From: Rhizobium sp. R635
Lineage (GTDB): Bacteria; Pseudomonadota; Alphaproteobacteria; Rhizobiales; Rhizobiaceae
Direction of reading: 5' to 3'
DNA: 64,000 nucleotides
Assembly: GCF_002211285.1 (NCBI RefSeq)
Contig: NZ_LOKX01000007.1
Span: forward strand, 1-64,000
Positions 1 through 8,317 of the stretch are shown here, piece after piece. The translations under genes were made by a program, and so were the position numbers. How positions within the stretch are numbered: position 1 is the first letter of the stretch; each line of letters opens with the position of its first letter. Under the pieces are notes generated by a model, which saw nothing but the letters and a program-made list of their open reading frames with translations, searched no databases and was not told the DNA's origin.

Positions 1-2
1 TC

Positions 3-77
3 GACCATTGCGACTCGTTCAACTCGTATCGCTTCACCGCCATCAAGGCCTCCGTGCGTCACACGGGTACTCTATGA
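3..77 (+). CDS. C-terminal end of an unidentified protein (partial)
   Basis: The first bases read as an open frame in phase 3 ending at a TGA at 75-77, with mostly G or C in third codon positions, as in the genuine genes here. The 24 visible residues (DHCDSFNSYRFTAIKASVRH and four more) match no family I recognise. It lies on the same strand as tauABC, so it may be the end of an upstream gene of the sulfonate operon. This rests only on codon composition. Confidence 0.3.
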   Translation, partial: DHCDSFNSYRFTAIKASVRHTGTL

Positions 78-95
78 ATCAGTGATCAACTGATT
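77..95. promoter_or_regulatory. Inverted repeat in the tauA upstream region
   Basis: AATCAGT and ACTGATT are perfect 7-base arms around GATCA, starting at the stop codon of the partial upstream frame. With no T-run it is a poor terminator; it could be an operator for the tau operon. Function is inferred from position only. Confidence 0.3.
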
Positions 96-194
96 TGGGA
101 ATCCTGAATGTCGATTGGTCCTAGCCCAATCTGAACGATTACCCTTTTGAGGGTGATATCAAGGGCCGGGTGGCCCTGAACGAAGGGGCTCAAG

Positions 195-1208
195 ATGAAT
201 TTCAGAAATTTGGTTGCCGCGATCGCTATCGGCGTCGGCACTCTTGCAACGGCTGTCGTCGCTGAAGCGGCGGACAAGAAGGTCGTCGTCGGCTATCAAA
301 CCGACGCCTTGCCGTCTTCGGTTGCGATCGCCAACGGCGAATTCGCCAAGACGACGGGATACGACATCGACTTCCGCAAGTTCAATTCGGGCGCCGAGAT
401 CTTTGCGGCCATCGCCTCGGGCGATGTTCAGGTCGGCTATGTCGGCTCCAGCCCGTTTGCGGCTGCGGTGTCTCGCGGGCTCGAGGTCAAGGCCTTCTAC
501 CTCGCCTCCATCTCGGGCATCGACGAGGCTCTCGTCGTGCGCAACGGTTCGGGCATCGAAAGCCTGAACGATTTGAAGGGCAAGAAGCTTGCCGCCGCAC
601 CCGTATCCACGGACCACTATCAGCTCCTGGCGCTGATCAAATCGCTCGGCCTGACCGAAAAGGACGTGCAGGTCTTCGCAATCCCGCAGCCGGAAATCGT
701 CGCGAGCTATAACCGCGGTGACATCGACGGCGGCTTCGTCTGGGATCCGGCGCTGACCGAACTGAAGAAGAACGGCAAGGTCCTCGTGACGTCCAAGGAC
801 GTGGCGGACAAGGGTGCGCCGACCTTCTCGGCCTGGGTCGCGACCTCGAAATTCGCCGCCGACAATCCGGAGTTCCTGAAGGGCTTCGCCTCGGTCGTCA
901 CCAAATACTACGCATCCTTCGCGGCGGACAAATCCGCCTGGGGTCCCGACAGCGACAACGCCAAGTCGCTCGCCAAGCTTCTCGGCGGAACGCCGGATCA
1001 GCAGGCCTCGGCCTTGAAGAACCTGACGCTGCTCACACCCGAAGTCCAGGCATCGGACGCCTGGCTCGGCGGCGGCGAAAAGGCCGGCGCCGGCAAGATC
1101 CTCAAGGACACCGCAACCTTCCTGAAGGAACAGGGCAAGGTGTCCGGCGTGCTGGACAATTACGGAAGCTTCGTCACCGCGGACGCGCTGACCGGCGTCA
1201 GCAACTGA
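195..1208 (+). CDS. tauA: Taurine/sulfonate ABC transporter, periplasmic binding protein TauA
   Basis: Periplasmic receptor that captures taurine or related sulfonates and delivers them to TauBC, supplying sulfur or carbon. The 337-aa product has a Sec signal peptide (about residues 1-26, cleaved near AEA-A). The mature part carries hallmark TauA stretches: RKFNSGAEIFAAIASGD and VGYVGSSP (about 61-87), then a GDIDGGFVWDPA segment near residue 180, closely matching the E. coli TauA layout as I remember it. The ATG at 195 is preceded by AAGGGG. It is first in tauABC; a hairpin lies between it and tauB. No taurine dioxygenase (tauD) is present in the window, so the sulfonate-cleaving enzyme must be elsewhere or be one of the nearby flavin monooxygenases. 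Confidence 0.9.
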   Translation: MNFRNLVAAIAIGVGTLATAVVAEAADKKVVVGYQTDALPSSVAIANGEFAKTTGYDIDFRKFNSGAEIFAAIASGDVQVGYVGSSPFAAAVSRGLEVKAFYLASISGIDEALVVRNGSGIESLNDLKGKKLAAAPVSTDHYQLLALIKSLGLTEKDVQVFAIPQPEIVASYNRGDIDGGFVWDPALTELKKNGKVLVTSKDVADKGAPTFSAWVATSKFAADNPEFLKGFASVVTKYYASFAADKSAWGPDSDNAKSLAKLLGGTPDQQASALKNLTLLTPEVQASDAWLGGGEKAGAGKILKDTATFLKEQGKVSGVLDNYGSFVTADALTGVSN

Positions 1209-1220
1209 TCCCTCCTGACA

Positions 1221-1241
1221 CCGGCGCGGCAATCGCGCCGG
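1221..1241 (+). terminator. Hairpin between tauA and tauB (probable attenuator)
   Basis: CCGGCGCG and CGCGCCGG form a perfect 8-bp GC stem around a 5-base loop, 12 bases after the tauA stop. There is no T-run, so it probably acts by partial termination or by protecting the tauA mRNA 3' end rather than by full termination. Confidence 0.5.
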
Positions 1242-1263
1242 CGTCTAACTTGCGAGCGCCAAC

Positions 1264-2052
1264 ATGCTTAAAGTTGACCACGCCAGCGTCTTCTTCGCAG
1301 CCCGCGACGGGCGGACCGTTCACGCGCTCGATCGCGTGTCCTTCGATATTCCCGAACGCGGCTTCGTCGTCGCACTCGGAGCTTCGGGCTGCGGCAAATC
1401 AACCCTTCTCAACGCGATTGCCGGTTTTCTTCCGCTTTCGGACGGCCGGATATTGCTCGATGGCCGCAGCGTCGAACGACCGGGCGCCGATCGCGGCGTG
1501 GTCTTCCAGAAGGACTCGCTGCTACCTTGGAAGTCCGTCCTCGACAATGTCGCGCTCGGCCTGAAATTCGCCGGCATAGGCCGGAAGGAGCGGCAGGCGC
1601 AGGCCCTGGAACTGCTCCGGCTCGTCGGCCTGGACGAATTCGCCAGCGCCTTTCCCTATGAGCTGTCGGGCGGCATGCGCCAGCGCGTCGGCATCGCGCG
1701 GGCTCTGGCGACCAATCCCGATATCCTGCTGATGGACGAGCCGTTCGGCGCGCTCGACAGCCTGACCCGCGAGCAGATGCAGGAACTGCTGATTTCCGTC
1801 TGGAACAAGACGGCTAAGAAGGTCTTCTTCATCACGCATTCGATCGAAGAGGCCTTGTTCCTGGGCACGCAAGTGCTCGTCATGTCGCCCAGGCCGGGGC
1901 GTGTCGTTGCGCGCTTCGATCTCGATTTCATCAATCGTTTCGCCGAAACCGGCGATGCCCGGTCGATCAAGGCCTCGTCGCAATTTGCCGAATTGCGCGA
2001 GGAAATTCGCGCCATCCTCCACAGCAGCGAAGATTTCAGGAGCGCCGCATGA
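1264..2052 (+). CDS. tauB: Taurine/sulfonate ABC transporter, ATPase TauB
   Basis: Cytoplasmic ATPase that powers sulfonate import through TauC. The 262-aa protein has a single nucleotide-binding domain: Walker [10 protein letters not shown] at 39-47, Q-loop [11 protein letters not shown], signature LSGGMRQ at 134-140, Walker B DILLMDEP at 153-160, and the [10 protein letters not shown] switch histidine. This set is the SsuB/TauB type of the nitrate/sulfonate/taurine class. It starts 55 bases after tauA and its stop overlaps the tauC start by four bases (ATGA), indicating translational coupling. Length is normal for the family. Confidence 0.9.
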   Translation: MLKVDHASVFFAARDGRTVHALDRVSFDIPERGFVVALGASGCGKSTLLNAIAGFLPLSDGRILLDGRSVERPGADRGVVFQKDSLLPWKSVLDNVALGLKFAGIGRKERQAQALELLRLVGLDEFASAFPYELSGGMRQRVGIARALATNPDILLMDEPFGALDSLTREQMQELLISVWNKTAKKVFFITHSIEEALFLGTQVLVMSPRPGRVVARFDLDFINRFAETGDARSIKASSQFAELREEIRAILHSSEDFRSAA

Positions 2053-2903
2053 GCGATATAACCCAAGCCTCCCCGGTCGCGGCACATAGCGAGGACCGCC
2101 AGGTCAAGCTCGTGAAAATGGCCGGCTTCGGCGCCGGCGAGAAATCAACGGTCGCCATCAGCATCGTCACTGCCCTCGCCATATTGCTGCTCTGGTGGTT
2201 CGTAGCCGCGCTCGGCGTCGTACCGCACCTGTTTCTGCCTCGACCGGACGAGGTGCTGACGCAGATCGGCGTCATCTATCGCGACGGCTACGCCGGGGCA
2301 TCGCTTTCCGAGCATGTCTCCGCGAGTCTGTTCCGCATCGTGGTCGCCGCCCTCATCGCCATCTCCACCGCCATTCCGCTCGGATTGCTCATGGGCCTGA
2401 ACCGCTGGGCGAAAGGCGTGCTCGACGCGCCGATCGAATTCTACTGGCCCCTTCCACCCCTCTCCTACCTGCCACTGATGATCATCTGGCTCGGCATCGG
2501 CGAGACGTCGAAAATCACCCTGCTAGTGCTGGCGATGTTCGCGCCGATCTGCCTTTCGGCCCAGGCCGGCGTTCGCTCGCTTCCGATCGAGCGCGTCAAT
2601 GCCGCCCGTTCGCTGGGCGCAAGCCGGCTGCAGCTCTTTCTCGACATCGTCCTGCCGTCGGCCCTGCCCGAGATCCTCACCGGCATCCGCATTGCACTCG
2701 GCGTCGGCTGGAGCACGCTGGTCGCCGCCGAACTGATCGCCTCCACGCGCGGGATCGGCTTCATGATCATGTCTGCTTCGCAGTTCCTGGCGACCGACGT
2801 CGTCTTCGTCGGCATCGCCATCATCGCGATCTGCGCCTTCACCTTTTCGGCCGCCGTTCGCTTTCTGGAGACTTTCCTCGTGCCGTGGAAAGGCAAGCTC
2901 TGA
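2049..2903 (+). CDS. tauC: Taurine/sulfonate ABC transporter, permease TauC
   Basis: Inner-membrane channel subunit of the taurine/sulfonate importer. The 284-aa product has about six hydrophobic segments (first one [20 protein letters not shown]). The cytoplasmic EAA loop that docks on TauB is recognisable as [21 protein letters not shown] in the second half. The start overlaps the tauB stop. The next gene is on the opposite strand, so the tau operon ends here. Substrate is assigned from tauA and could be wider (alkanesulfonates). Confidence 0.88.
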   Translation: MSDITQASPVAAHSEDRQVKLVKMAGFGAGEKSTVAISIVTALAILLLWWFVAALGVVPHLFLPRPDEVLTQIGVIYRDGYAGASLSEHVSASLFRIVVAALIAISTAIPLGLLMGLNRWAKGVLDAPIEFYWPLPPLSYLPLMIIWLGIGETSKITLLVLAMFAPICLSAQAGVRSLPIERVNAARSLGASRLQLFLDIVLPSALPEILTGIRIALGVGWSTLVAAELIASTRGIGFMIMSASQFLATDVVFVGIAIIAICAFTFSAAVRFLETFLVPWKGKL

Positions 2904-2939
2904 CAAACAGTTGGCAGGCATCGTCGCTCGCCAATGCGG

Positions 2940-3248
2940 TCAATGCACCGTAAATCTCGCCGCATCGGCCTTGCGCCGTTCCAAGCTACGGATCAGCATC
3001 GCGGCCTCCCTGACGATTGCCGAAAACGTCGCATCGTCGGCATCGGCGATCCGTCCCGTCATATCGCGAATGATCGTCGTCAAATGGATGATCGAATGGC
3101 GGTTCTGCGCGTCCTCCGGTCCGAATTGGCTGTCGGCCATGGCAAGCAGAGAGTCCACCAAACGATTCATGGTTTGCCTGCGCCTGCTTCTCGGATCGGC
3201 GTTCGGATCTTCGCTCAGGCGCAGGAGGTCGGCGATAATATCGGACAT
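2940..3248 (-). CDS. Conserved hypothetical protein, 102 aa
   Basis: No recognised family. The protein is soluble and charged, beginning MSDIIADLLRLSEDPNADPR, with largely helical predicted composition and no signal peptide. I chose the internal ATG at 3248 because it lies 12 bases after the stop of the upstream hydrolase gene; a longer in-frame reading would overlap that gene extensively. It is the last gene of a minus-strand operon of small proteins and converges on tauC with a 36-base gap. Function unknown. Confidence 0.6.
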   Translation of the reverse strand: MSDIIADLLRLSEDPNADPRSRRRQTMNRLVDSLLAMADSQFGPEDAQNRHSIIHLTTIIRDMTGRIADADDATFSAIVREAAMLIRSLERRKADAARFTVH

Positions 3249-3259
3249 TGCACTTCCAC

Positions 3260-3841
3260 TCAGATTGCAAAAGCCGTCGGCATGGAAACGATGCGCTTGC
3301 GCGCGCCCGAACGCATCTTCAGGGCCTCCAGGAGCCGATAGCCGTTGCGCCAGCGTCCGAAACCGCTTGCGATATTGATGTGGCCGGCAAGACCGATATT
3401 CCTGGTCTCGGCGTTCCACAGCCGGCCGAACAGGGTGAGGCGGTCGACCGCCATATAGGCGTCGTTCATGCTGCCGACGACGATGCTCGGAAAAGGCAGG
3501 GGCGCCGCCGGCATATCGCCGAAGGTGATTTGTCCGGGATGCAGAATTTCCGTAGCCGGCAGGTCGCACGGAGCAACGAGCAAGGCCCCTTTGACGCGGC
3601 GCGCGGCACTCCGGCCGGCGAGCCGGGCAGCCAGCAGGCATCCGAGACTATGGGCAACCAGATAGGCCTCACCCGCCTCTTCGAGGGCACTTTCCAGCCG
3701 CGGCAGCCACCGGTCGACATGTGGATACTCCCAGTCATCCTGGGTGACGCAACGGCTGTCCGGCTGATCCTGCAGCCAGTGCTGTTGCCAGTGCCCTTCT
3801 CCCGAGCCGAAGAGCCCGGGCAGGATAAGGACCTCGCTCAT
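3260..3841 (-). CDS. RBBP9/YdeN-family alpha/beta serine hydrolase
   Basis: Small cytoplasmic alpha/beta hydrolase of the RBBP9/YdeN family; substrates of bacterial members are mostly unknown. The 193-aa protein shows the family start (MSEVLILPGLFGSGEGHWQ), the nucleophile motif AHSLG with Ser65, the acid Asp127 in GSMND, and the base His154 in GHINIASG. I placed the start at the ATG at 3841 because its ATGA overlaps the stop of the small upstream gene. An upstream in-frame ATG at 3898 would add 19 unlike residues and overlap that gene. No signal peptide. Confidence 0.8.
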   Translation of the reverse strand: MSEVLILPGLFGSGEGHWQQHWLQDQPDSRCVTQDDWEYPHVDRWLPRLESALEEAGEAYLVAHSLGCLLAARLAGRSAARRVKGALLVAPCDLPATEILHPGQITFGDMPAAPLPFPSIVVGSMNDAYMAVDRLTLFGRLWNAETRNIGLAGHINIASGFGRWRNGYRLLEALKMRSGARKRIVSMPTAFAI

Positions 3842-3990
3842 CGGATCAGCCCGATCACCAGCGCGAACAGGAAGGCGAAGGAGCCTGTGATCGTGCAAAT
3901 TCCGGCCGCATGGCGGAACTGCGACCTGAGACTGTCCGTTGCTCTTCTCGCACGATGCCGGCCGAGGCCGGTTTCAACGACGATTGCCAT
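3838..3990 (-). CDS. Very small membrane protein, 50 aa
   Basis: Reads MAIVVETGLGRHRARRATDS..., a basic N-terminal half followed by one membrane segment (ICTITGSFAFLFALVIGLI, residues 31-49). A strong GAGGAGG site precedes the ATG, and its TGA overlaps the start of the hydrolase gene as ATGA, which argues it is translated and coupled. Family unknown to me. It may be a single-pass inner-membrane microprotein with its basic N-terminus in the cytoplasm. Confidence 0.55.
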   Translation of the reverse strand: MAIVVETGLGRHRARRATDSLRSQFRHAAGICTITGSFAFLFALVIGLIR

Positions 3991-4002
3991 CACGCCACCT
4001 CC

Positions 4003-4179
4003 TCAATACCAAAGTCCGGGCATCGCGCCCCAATAATGAAGTTCATAATCGCGGGCGGACCAGTCCCGCTCATCGTCTCGGATGAGCGGACCGTTTACGG
4101 ACCCTCGCGCAGCCACTGTCTCCACCTTGAAAAAGCGGTCGACCGCGAGTTTCAGCCAGACGTAGAAATCAAGCTTCAT
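4003..4179 (-). CDS. Small conserved-type protein, 58 aa
   Basis: Begins MKLDFYVWLKLAVDRFFKVE and ends in an aromatic-rich tail (ELHYWGAMPGLWY). An AAGGAGG site sits correctly before the ATG. No domain recognised. It is second of three tiny genes in one direction, 12 bases from the next. The ribosome site, spacing and codon use support a real gene; function is unknown. Confidence 0.55.
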   Translation of the reverse strand: MKLDFYVWLKLAVDRFFKVETVAARGSVNGPLIRDDERDWSARDYELHYWGAMPGLWY

Positions 4180-4213
4180 GCGAACCTCCTTGTCAGGGAC
4201 CAGAATTTTCGAA

Positions 4214-4387
4214 CTAGGAAATCAGCGAATGACGCCGCGCATTGGCCAGAAGATCGCGAAGCGATGCCGTCGGCCCGTAGAGCATTAGCAGACGGTTCTC
4301 CTCGCGTTTGGCGAGACGGTATCGGCGGGCAAATTCAAAGACGCTCCACAATTGGTCGGCCGATACCGGCCTATCCGCATCGTCCAT
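4214..4387 (-). CDS. Small conserved-type protein, 57 aa
   Basis: Reads MDDADRPVSADQLWSVFEFA and continues with a basic helical region (RRYRLAKREENRLL) and a C-terminal LRDLLANARRH. A GGAGG site precedes the ATG. It is the first gene of the small-protein operon and lies about 90 bases downstream (on this strand) of a motif also found upstream of the organosulfur operon. No known domain. Confidence 0.5.
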   Translation of the reverse strand: MDDADRPVSADQLWSVFEFARRYRLAKREENRLLMLYGPTASLRDLLANARRHSLIS

Positions 4388-4477
4388 CCTTGCCTCCTGA
4401 GATTGAGCTATGGCTTATTCGACCGCGGCGAGTTTGAAACCTGGGATGGTTTTTCTGCGCTGTGGTTGCCTCAACTA

Positions 4478-4501
4478 TTGTCTACAAAATTGATAGATTA
4501 A
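4478..4501. promoter_or_regulatory. TCTA-N9-TAGA motif, copy 1
   Basis: A 24-base AT-rich element beginning TTGTCTAC and ending ATAGATTAA, containing TCTA and TAGA half-sites nine bases apart. It matches, in inverted orientation, 20 of 24 bases of an element at 14294-14317 upstream of the first gene of the organosulfur operon. Here it lies between the end of that operon and the start of the small-protein operon. A shared operator is the simplest reading. Confidence 0.45.
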
Positions 4502-4569
4502 AGGAATGCGTGTCTCTCCTTGTTTGCCTCGTTGAAAAAAACGTTCGCCGCCATTTGCCCGATCCAGTC

Positions 4570-5166
4570 CTAAGGCCTGTCGCCGCGAAGATGACGTTCG
4601 AGGAAAGGCAGATTGTCCTGCCCCCAGTAGAGCTCGCCGTCATAGACATAGCTCGGAAAGCCGAAGACGCCGCTGTCGCGGGCATGCACGCGGTCCGCCG
4701 ACCACTTGCTCTGAACATCCTCGTCGGCCTGCCGCCTGAGAAGTGCTGCGCCATCGAAACCTGCCGCGTTAACGATCGCCTCGCGCACATCGGGCCTGCC
4801 GATATCCCTCGCCTCGCTCCAGAAGGCGTGCTGTAGGGCTCGCGCGACGCCGATCCAGTCCTGCCCGTCGAGATAGGCCGCAATCACGAAGAGAGAGGCC
4901 GGCGTGGGATCGCTGAGCTCCGGGCGATGTTCGAGCCGCAGCTCCTTGCCGCGCACGCGCGCCCAGCGTTTCAGATCCCGCGTCCAGTAGGCGCGGCGGA
5001 TTTCCGGGCGGTTGCGTGAGAAGATGCCGCCGTTTTCTTCGACCACCGTCGTCAGAAAAGGCGTGATGGCAACGTCATTCCTCGCCGCCAGTTCGGTAAA
5101 GGCGTCAAAGCCGATGTAGGACCAGGGCGAGCCGATCGAAAAGAAGTATTCTACCGTTTTGGTCAC
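4570..5166 (-). CDS. 2-hydroxychromene-2-carboxylate isomerase family protein (DsbA/GST-kappa fold)
   Basis: Thioredoxin-fold protein of the DsbA/GST-kappa/HCCA-isomerase group. These are typically glutathione-dependent isomerases or transferases acting on aromatic or xenobiotic substrates. The 198-aa protein starts MTKTVEYFFSIGSPWSYIG, where SPWS occupies the active-site turn (Ser instead of Cys, as in HCCA isomerases), and has FGFPSYVYDGELYWGQDNL with the cis-Pro region near the C-terminus. No signal peptide. It is the last gene of the nine-gene organosulfur operon, so I infer a role in handling a thiol or sulfur intermediate rather than naphthalene breakdown. Confidence 0.75.
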   Translation of the reverse strand: MTKTVEYFFSIGSPWSYIGFDAFTELAARNDVAITPFLTTVVEENGGIFSRNRPEIRRAYWTRDLKRWARVRGKELRLEHRPELSDPTPASLFVIAAYLDGQDWIGVARALQHAFWSEARDIGRPDVREAIVNAAGFDGAALLRRQADEDVQSKWSADRVHARDSGVFGFPSYVYDGELYWGQDNLPFLERHLRGDRP

Positions 5167-5219
5167 TGATGAATGTTCCTCGTAAAGCGATTGTTCTGGC
5201 GTCGGTGATGGTGATCAAA

Positions 5220-6254
5220 TCAGGACGCGGCGCGAATTCCGGATTGCGCTTTCCATCCGAGCTCGGGCGCGATTTTTGTCACGAAGTCGTGGAGAATCTG
5301 GCGATACTCCTCGTGCTCGAACTCGTAAGGGAGTTCCAGCCTGAGCTCGCTGACCTCGGGCAGGATCGGATCGGAAAAAAGCCGCTCCAATATCTCCTCC
5401 GACGTGCCGACGATATCCCGGGCGAACAAGGTGCGCCGCTCGCCCTGCGGCGAAAGCGTCCGCTCGTGGCGGCCGTCGGCATAATCGCGGTAGCGGCGGC
5501 GCGTTGCCGCATCGGCGCTGTCGAAAGGCACGATGACGCGGCCGAGCGCGACGCGGCGCTCAGTTCCGGAGGCGCGATAGGTTTCGATGAGCCGGGACTG
5601 AGCGACGAAGAAATCATCCGTCCCCTCCCCCGTTATCACATTGCCGGTCAACAGGTTGAAACCGTTGCGGCCGGCCCATTCGGCCGAGCGCTGCGACCCG
5701 CCGCCATACCAGATGCGGTCGATCAGCCCCTTGGCAAAAGGCTGCAGGCGCGGCCGCTGCGAGCCGAAGGGCGTCTTGATGAAGGTCTGCTCGTCACCGA
5801 GATAGCTGCCGCGCAGATTGCCGGCGAAGCGCAAAACGCGATCGTGGGAAAAATCGTAGCTCGTCCAGTCCCCGTCGAAGGCGAGCGGGCCAATCAGCTC
5901 GGCGTGCAGCGGCCGGCCGGCGCTGACGCCGATATTCAGCCGTCCGCGCGACAGGACATCGACCGTGGCGAGGTCTTCGGCCAGCCGATAAGGACTTTCA
6001 TAGCCGATCGGAATGACCGCCGTTCCGAGTTCGATCCGGCTGGTGCGCTGTGTGGCCGCCGCTAGGAAGGCGCTCGCCGAAGAAATCCCCGGCTCGAGGT
6101 GCCGCTGGCGGACCCAGGCGCTTTCGAAGCCCAACTCCTCGCCATATTGCAGCTGCTGAAGCGTCTGCTCCAATCCCGACAGGGGATCATCGTCGGGATA
6201 ATTGCCGGGGGTGAGGAAGCCGATATGGCTGATGGATATATTGCGGCCGCTCAT
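5220..6254 (-). CDS. LLM-class flavin-dependent monooxygenase
   Basis: Bacterial luciferase-like TIM-barrel enzyme using reduced FMN (or F420 in other lineages) and oxygen. The 344-aa protein has ISHIGFLTPGNYPDDDP at the N-terminus, a conserved RIELGTAVIPIGYESPYRLAEDLATVDVLSRGRLNIGVSAG segment, and GLIDRIWYGGGSQRSAEWAGRNGFNLLTGNV in the phosphate-binding region. I chose the ATG at 6254, preceded by GGAAGG; an ATG at 6272 overlaps the upstream stop and adds six residues. It is the third LLM enzyme of the operon, separate from the pair at its head, so its substrate may differ, for instance a sulfonate or sulfone released by the other steps. Confidence 0.8.
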   Translation of the reverse strand: MSGRNISISHIGFLTPGNYPDDDPLSGLEQTLQQLQYGEELGFESAWVRQRHLEPGISSASAFLAAATQRTSRIELGTAVIPIGYESPYRLAEDLATVDVLSRGRLNIGVSAGRPLHAELIGPLAFDGDWTSYDFSHDRVLRFAGNLRGSYLGDEQTFIKTPFGSQRPRLQPFAKGLIDRIWYGGGSQRSAEWAGRNGFNLLTGNVITGEGTDDFFVAQSRLIETYRASGTERRVALGRVIVPFDSADAATRRRYRDYADGRHERTLSPQGERRTLFARDIVGTSEEILERLFSDPILPEVSELRLELPYEFEHEEYRQILHDFVTKIAPELGWKAQSGIRAAS

Positions 6255-6271
6255 GTCATGCCTTCCGGTCA

Positions 6272-7207
6272 TCAATATTTCGGCAGGCCGGGCGGATTGG
6301 TCTCGGATGCCGGCAAGGCCTCTTCGGAAAGATGCCAGTGGTCGAGGATCTTGGCGTATGTGCCGTCCTTGATCAGGCCGTTGGTGGCGATGGTCAGCGC
6401 GTTCGCCAGCCCGCTTCCCTTGCGGGTGGTGATGGCGACATCCGAACGATCCGGCCAGCCGGCGCTCAACGTGCCGACCCGTTTGATGTTCTTGTCGCGC
6501 GCGGCGATGAAGACGAGCTGGGCGTGCGGCTGGACGATGACGTCGGCCCGGCCGGAACGCAGCGCGAGCAGGCTCGCCGCCTCGTCGTCGTAATATTGCA
6601 GTTCGATCGGCTTCAGGCCGGCGGCGACGTCCTCTTCGCTCCACTTCACCAGGATGCGCTCCTGGTTGGTCCCGGCGCCGACGATAATCCTGAGGCCGGC
6701 TGCATCCTTCGGCTCCTTGATCGAGCCAATGGGGCTGTCGGATTTCACGAAGATACCGTGCAGGCCCTGGCGATAGGTGGAGAAATCGAACTTCTCCTTG
6801 CGCTGCTCGGTCACGCCGACATTGGAGATGACGGCGTCATATTTGCCGGAGGTGAGGCCGAGCGGCCAGTCGATCCAGGCGACGGGGACGATCTCCAGCG
6901 TCAGGCCGAGGCTATCGGCGATGGCATAGGCATAGTCGGGATCCGCCCCGACGACGGTCTTGGCGTCGGTGGCATAGGTCGCAAGCGGAGGACCGCCGGG
7001 GCTCACGGCGATGGTGAACTTGCCTGGCGTGACGAACGTGAAGTCTTTCGGGATCGCAGCGATGGCCGCATCGTTCCTCGCGGCGTGAAGCCTGCCCGGC
7101 TGCTGCGGGCTGAGGTCGAAATCATCTGCGGCATGGGCGGCGCCAAGGCCGGTCAAGGCTGCCGTCAGCGCTGCGAGGAAGAAGGTGCGGATCGCGGGAA
7201 AGGTCAT
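6272..7207 (-). CDS. Amino-acid-type ABC transporter, second periplasmic binding protein
   Basis: Polar amino-acid (cystine-type) receptor of 311 aa with a signal peptide ending AAHA before DDFDLSPQQPG. The mature protein has the family-3 features GADPDYAYAIADSLGL, DWPLGLTSGKYDAVISNVGVTEQRKEKFDFSTY and GAGTNQE. It is a clear paralogue of the neighbouring gene 7282-8226: both begin FDLSP-QP, share the ERKEKFDFSTYR block and end TNPPGLPK. Two receptors for one permease recalls TcyJ/TcyK in Bacillus. The start at 7207 was chosen for its signal peptide; the reading frame extends further upstream but through a hairpin. Confidence 0.85.
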   Translation of the reverse strand: MTFPAIRTFFLAALTAALTGLGAAHAADDFDLSPQQPGRLHAARNDAAIAAIPKDFTFVTPGKFTIAVSPGGPPLATYATDAKTVVGADPDYAYAIADSLGLTLEIVPVAWIDWPLGLTSGKYDAVISNVGVTEQRKEKFDFSTYRQGLHGIFVKSDSPIGSIKEPKDAAGLRIIVGAGTNQERILVKWSEEDVAAGLKPIELQYYDDEAASLLALRSGRADVIVQPHAQLVFIAARDKNIKRVGTLSAGWPDRSDVAITTRKGSGLANALTIATNGLIKDGTYAKILDHWHLSEEALPASETNPPGLPKY

Positions 7208-7244
7208 CACGGTCGATATGTCTCCGTTTGCATCGAAAAGCAGA

Positions 7245-7272
7245 GGCGGACCGGCTCGCATACCGGTCCGCC
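7245..7272 (-). terminator. Strong hairpin between the two binding-protein genes
   Basis: GGCGGACCGG pairs perfectly with CCGGTCCGCC over an 8-base loop. On the minus strand it falls 9 bases after the stop of the first receptor gene and is followed by TCTGCTTTTC. Probably a partial terminator or mRNA-stabilising structure that raises receptor levels over downstream genes. Confidence 0.6.
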
Positions 7273-7281
7273 AAGTGAACG

Positions 7282-8226
7282 TTACGAACCGCTCTTCGGC
7301 AGGCCGGGCGGGTTGGTCTGCGCCTTGTCGATCGCCTCGGGACCGAGATTCCACGTATCGAGGATCTTCTTGTAGGCGCCGCTGGCGATCAGATCGTTGA
7401 CGACATCGGTCACGGGTGACGCAAGGCCGCTGCCCTTGCGCGTGGTGACCGCAATCTCGGCCGTGATCGGCCAGCCGCCGCTGACGGTGCCGACGAGCTT
7501 GGTCTTGCCGTTGATCCCCGCTGAATAGGCCTGCGTCGCGTTGACGCTGAAGACGGCGTCGGCCCTGCCGGACTGGACGGCAAGATCCTTGACCGCGTCA
7601 TCATCGTAATATTGCACCTCGATCGGCTTCAGGCCGGCCGCGACGTTCTGCCTATCCCATTCCAGAAGGATCTTCTCCTGGTTGGTGCCGGCATCGGTGA
7701 TGACCTTCAGGCCGGCAATATCCTTCGGCTGCTTGATCGAGGTGATCGGGTTGTCGACCCTGACGTAGAAGCCGAGCTCGTCCTTGCGGTAGGTGGAGAA
7801 ATCGAATTTCTCCTTGCGCTCTTCCGTAACCGTCACGTTCGAGATCACCGCGTCGAACTTGCCGGAGGTGAGCCCGAGCGGCCAATCCGCCCATGCGACG
7901 GAAACCAGATTGAGCTTCAGGCCGAGACTGTCGGCGATCGCCTGCGCCAGATCGACGTCGTAGCCGATGACGGTCTTGGAATCAGAGGCATAGTCGTGCA
8001 GCGGAAGATTGCCGCTCGAACTGATGCCAACAGTGAAGACGCCGTTTTCGACGAACTTGAAGTCCTTGATTTCGGCGATGCGCTTCTCGTTCTTTTCCAC
8101 CCGCAGCCGGTTCGGCTGTTCGGGGCTGAGATCGAACTTCTGCTGCGCCTGAGCGGAACCGAAACCAATCGCCGCAATGGTAACGGCCCCCGCTATCAGA
8201 AGCCTTGCTCTATTTGTAAATGTCAT
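7282..8226 (-). CDS. Amino-acid-type ABC transporter, first periplasmic binding protein
   Basis: Family-3 extracellular receptor of 314 aa, signal peptide about residues 1-27 (ends AQAQ). Contains GYDVDLAQAIADSLGL, DWPLGLTSGKFDAVISNVTVTEERKEKFDFSTY, DAGTNQE and YYDDDAV ligand-pocket segments. It follows the fused permease-ATPase gene by 91 bases and is paralogous to the next gene. The ATG at 8226 has GGAGAAGGGG in front. Ligand is inferred to be a cystine-, S-alkylcysteine- or similar sulfur amino acid from the operon's enzymes; family membership alone gives only polar amino acid. Confidence 0.85.
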   Translation of the reverse strand: MTFTNRARLLIAGAVTIAAIGFGSAQAQQKFDLSPEQPNRLRVEKNEKRIAEIKDFKFVENGVFTVGISSSGNLPLHDYASDSKTVIGYDVDLAQAIADSLGLKLNLVSVAWADWPLGLTSGKFDAVISNVTVTEERKEKFDFSTYRKDELGFYVRVDNPITSIKQPKDIAGLKVITDAGTNQEKILLEWDRQNVAAGLKPIEVQYYDDDAVKDLAVQSGRADAVFSVNATQAYSAGINGKTKLVGTVSGGWPITAEIAVTTRKGSGLASPVTDVVNDLIASGAYKKILDTWNLGPEAIDKAQTNPPGLPKSGS

Positions 8227-8317
8227 GCCCCTTCTCCATTTCATTCTAGGGTTGTGGTTATCGTCATTCGACCGGGGCAGCCCGTCGCGGCCCGGTATTT
8301 CGCCAGCACTTTCGGCG

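Noticed and set aside
159..1232. Long open frame antisense to tauA
   Set aside because: It is the mirror of a high-GC gene; tauA matches a known family over its full length and the antisense product is Arg/Gly-rich without motifs.
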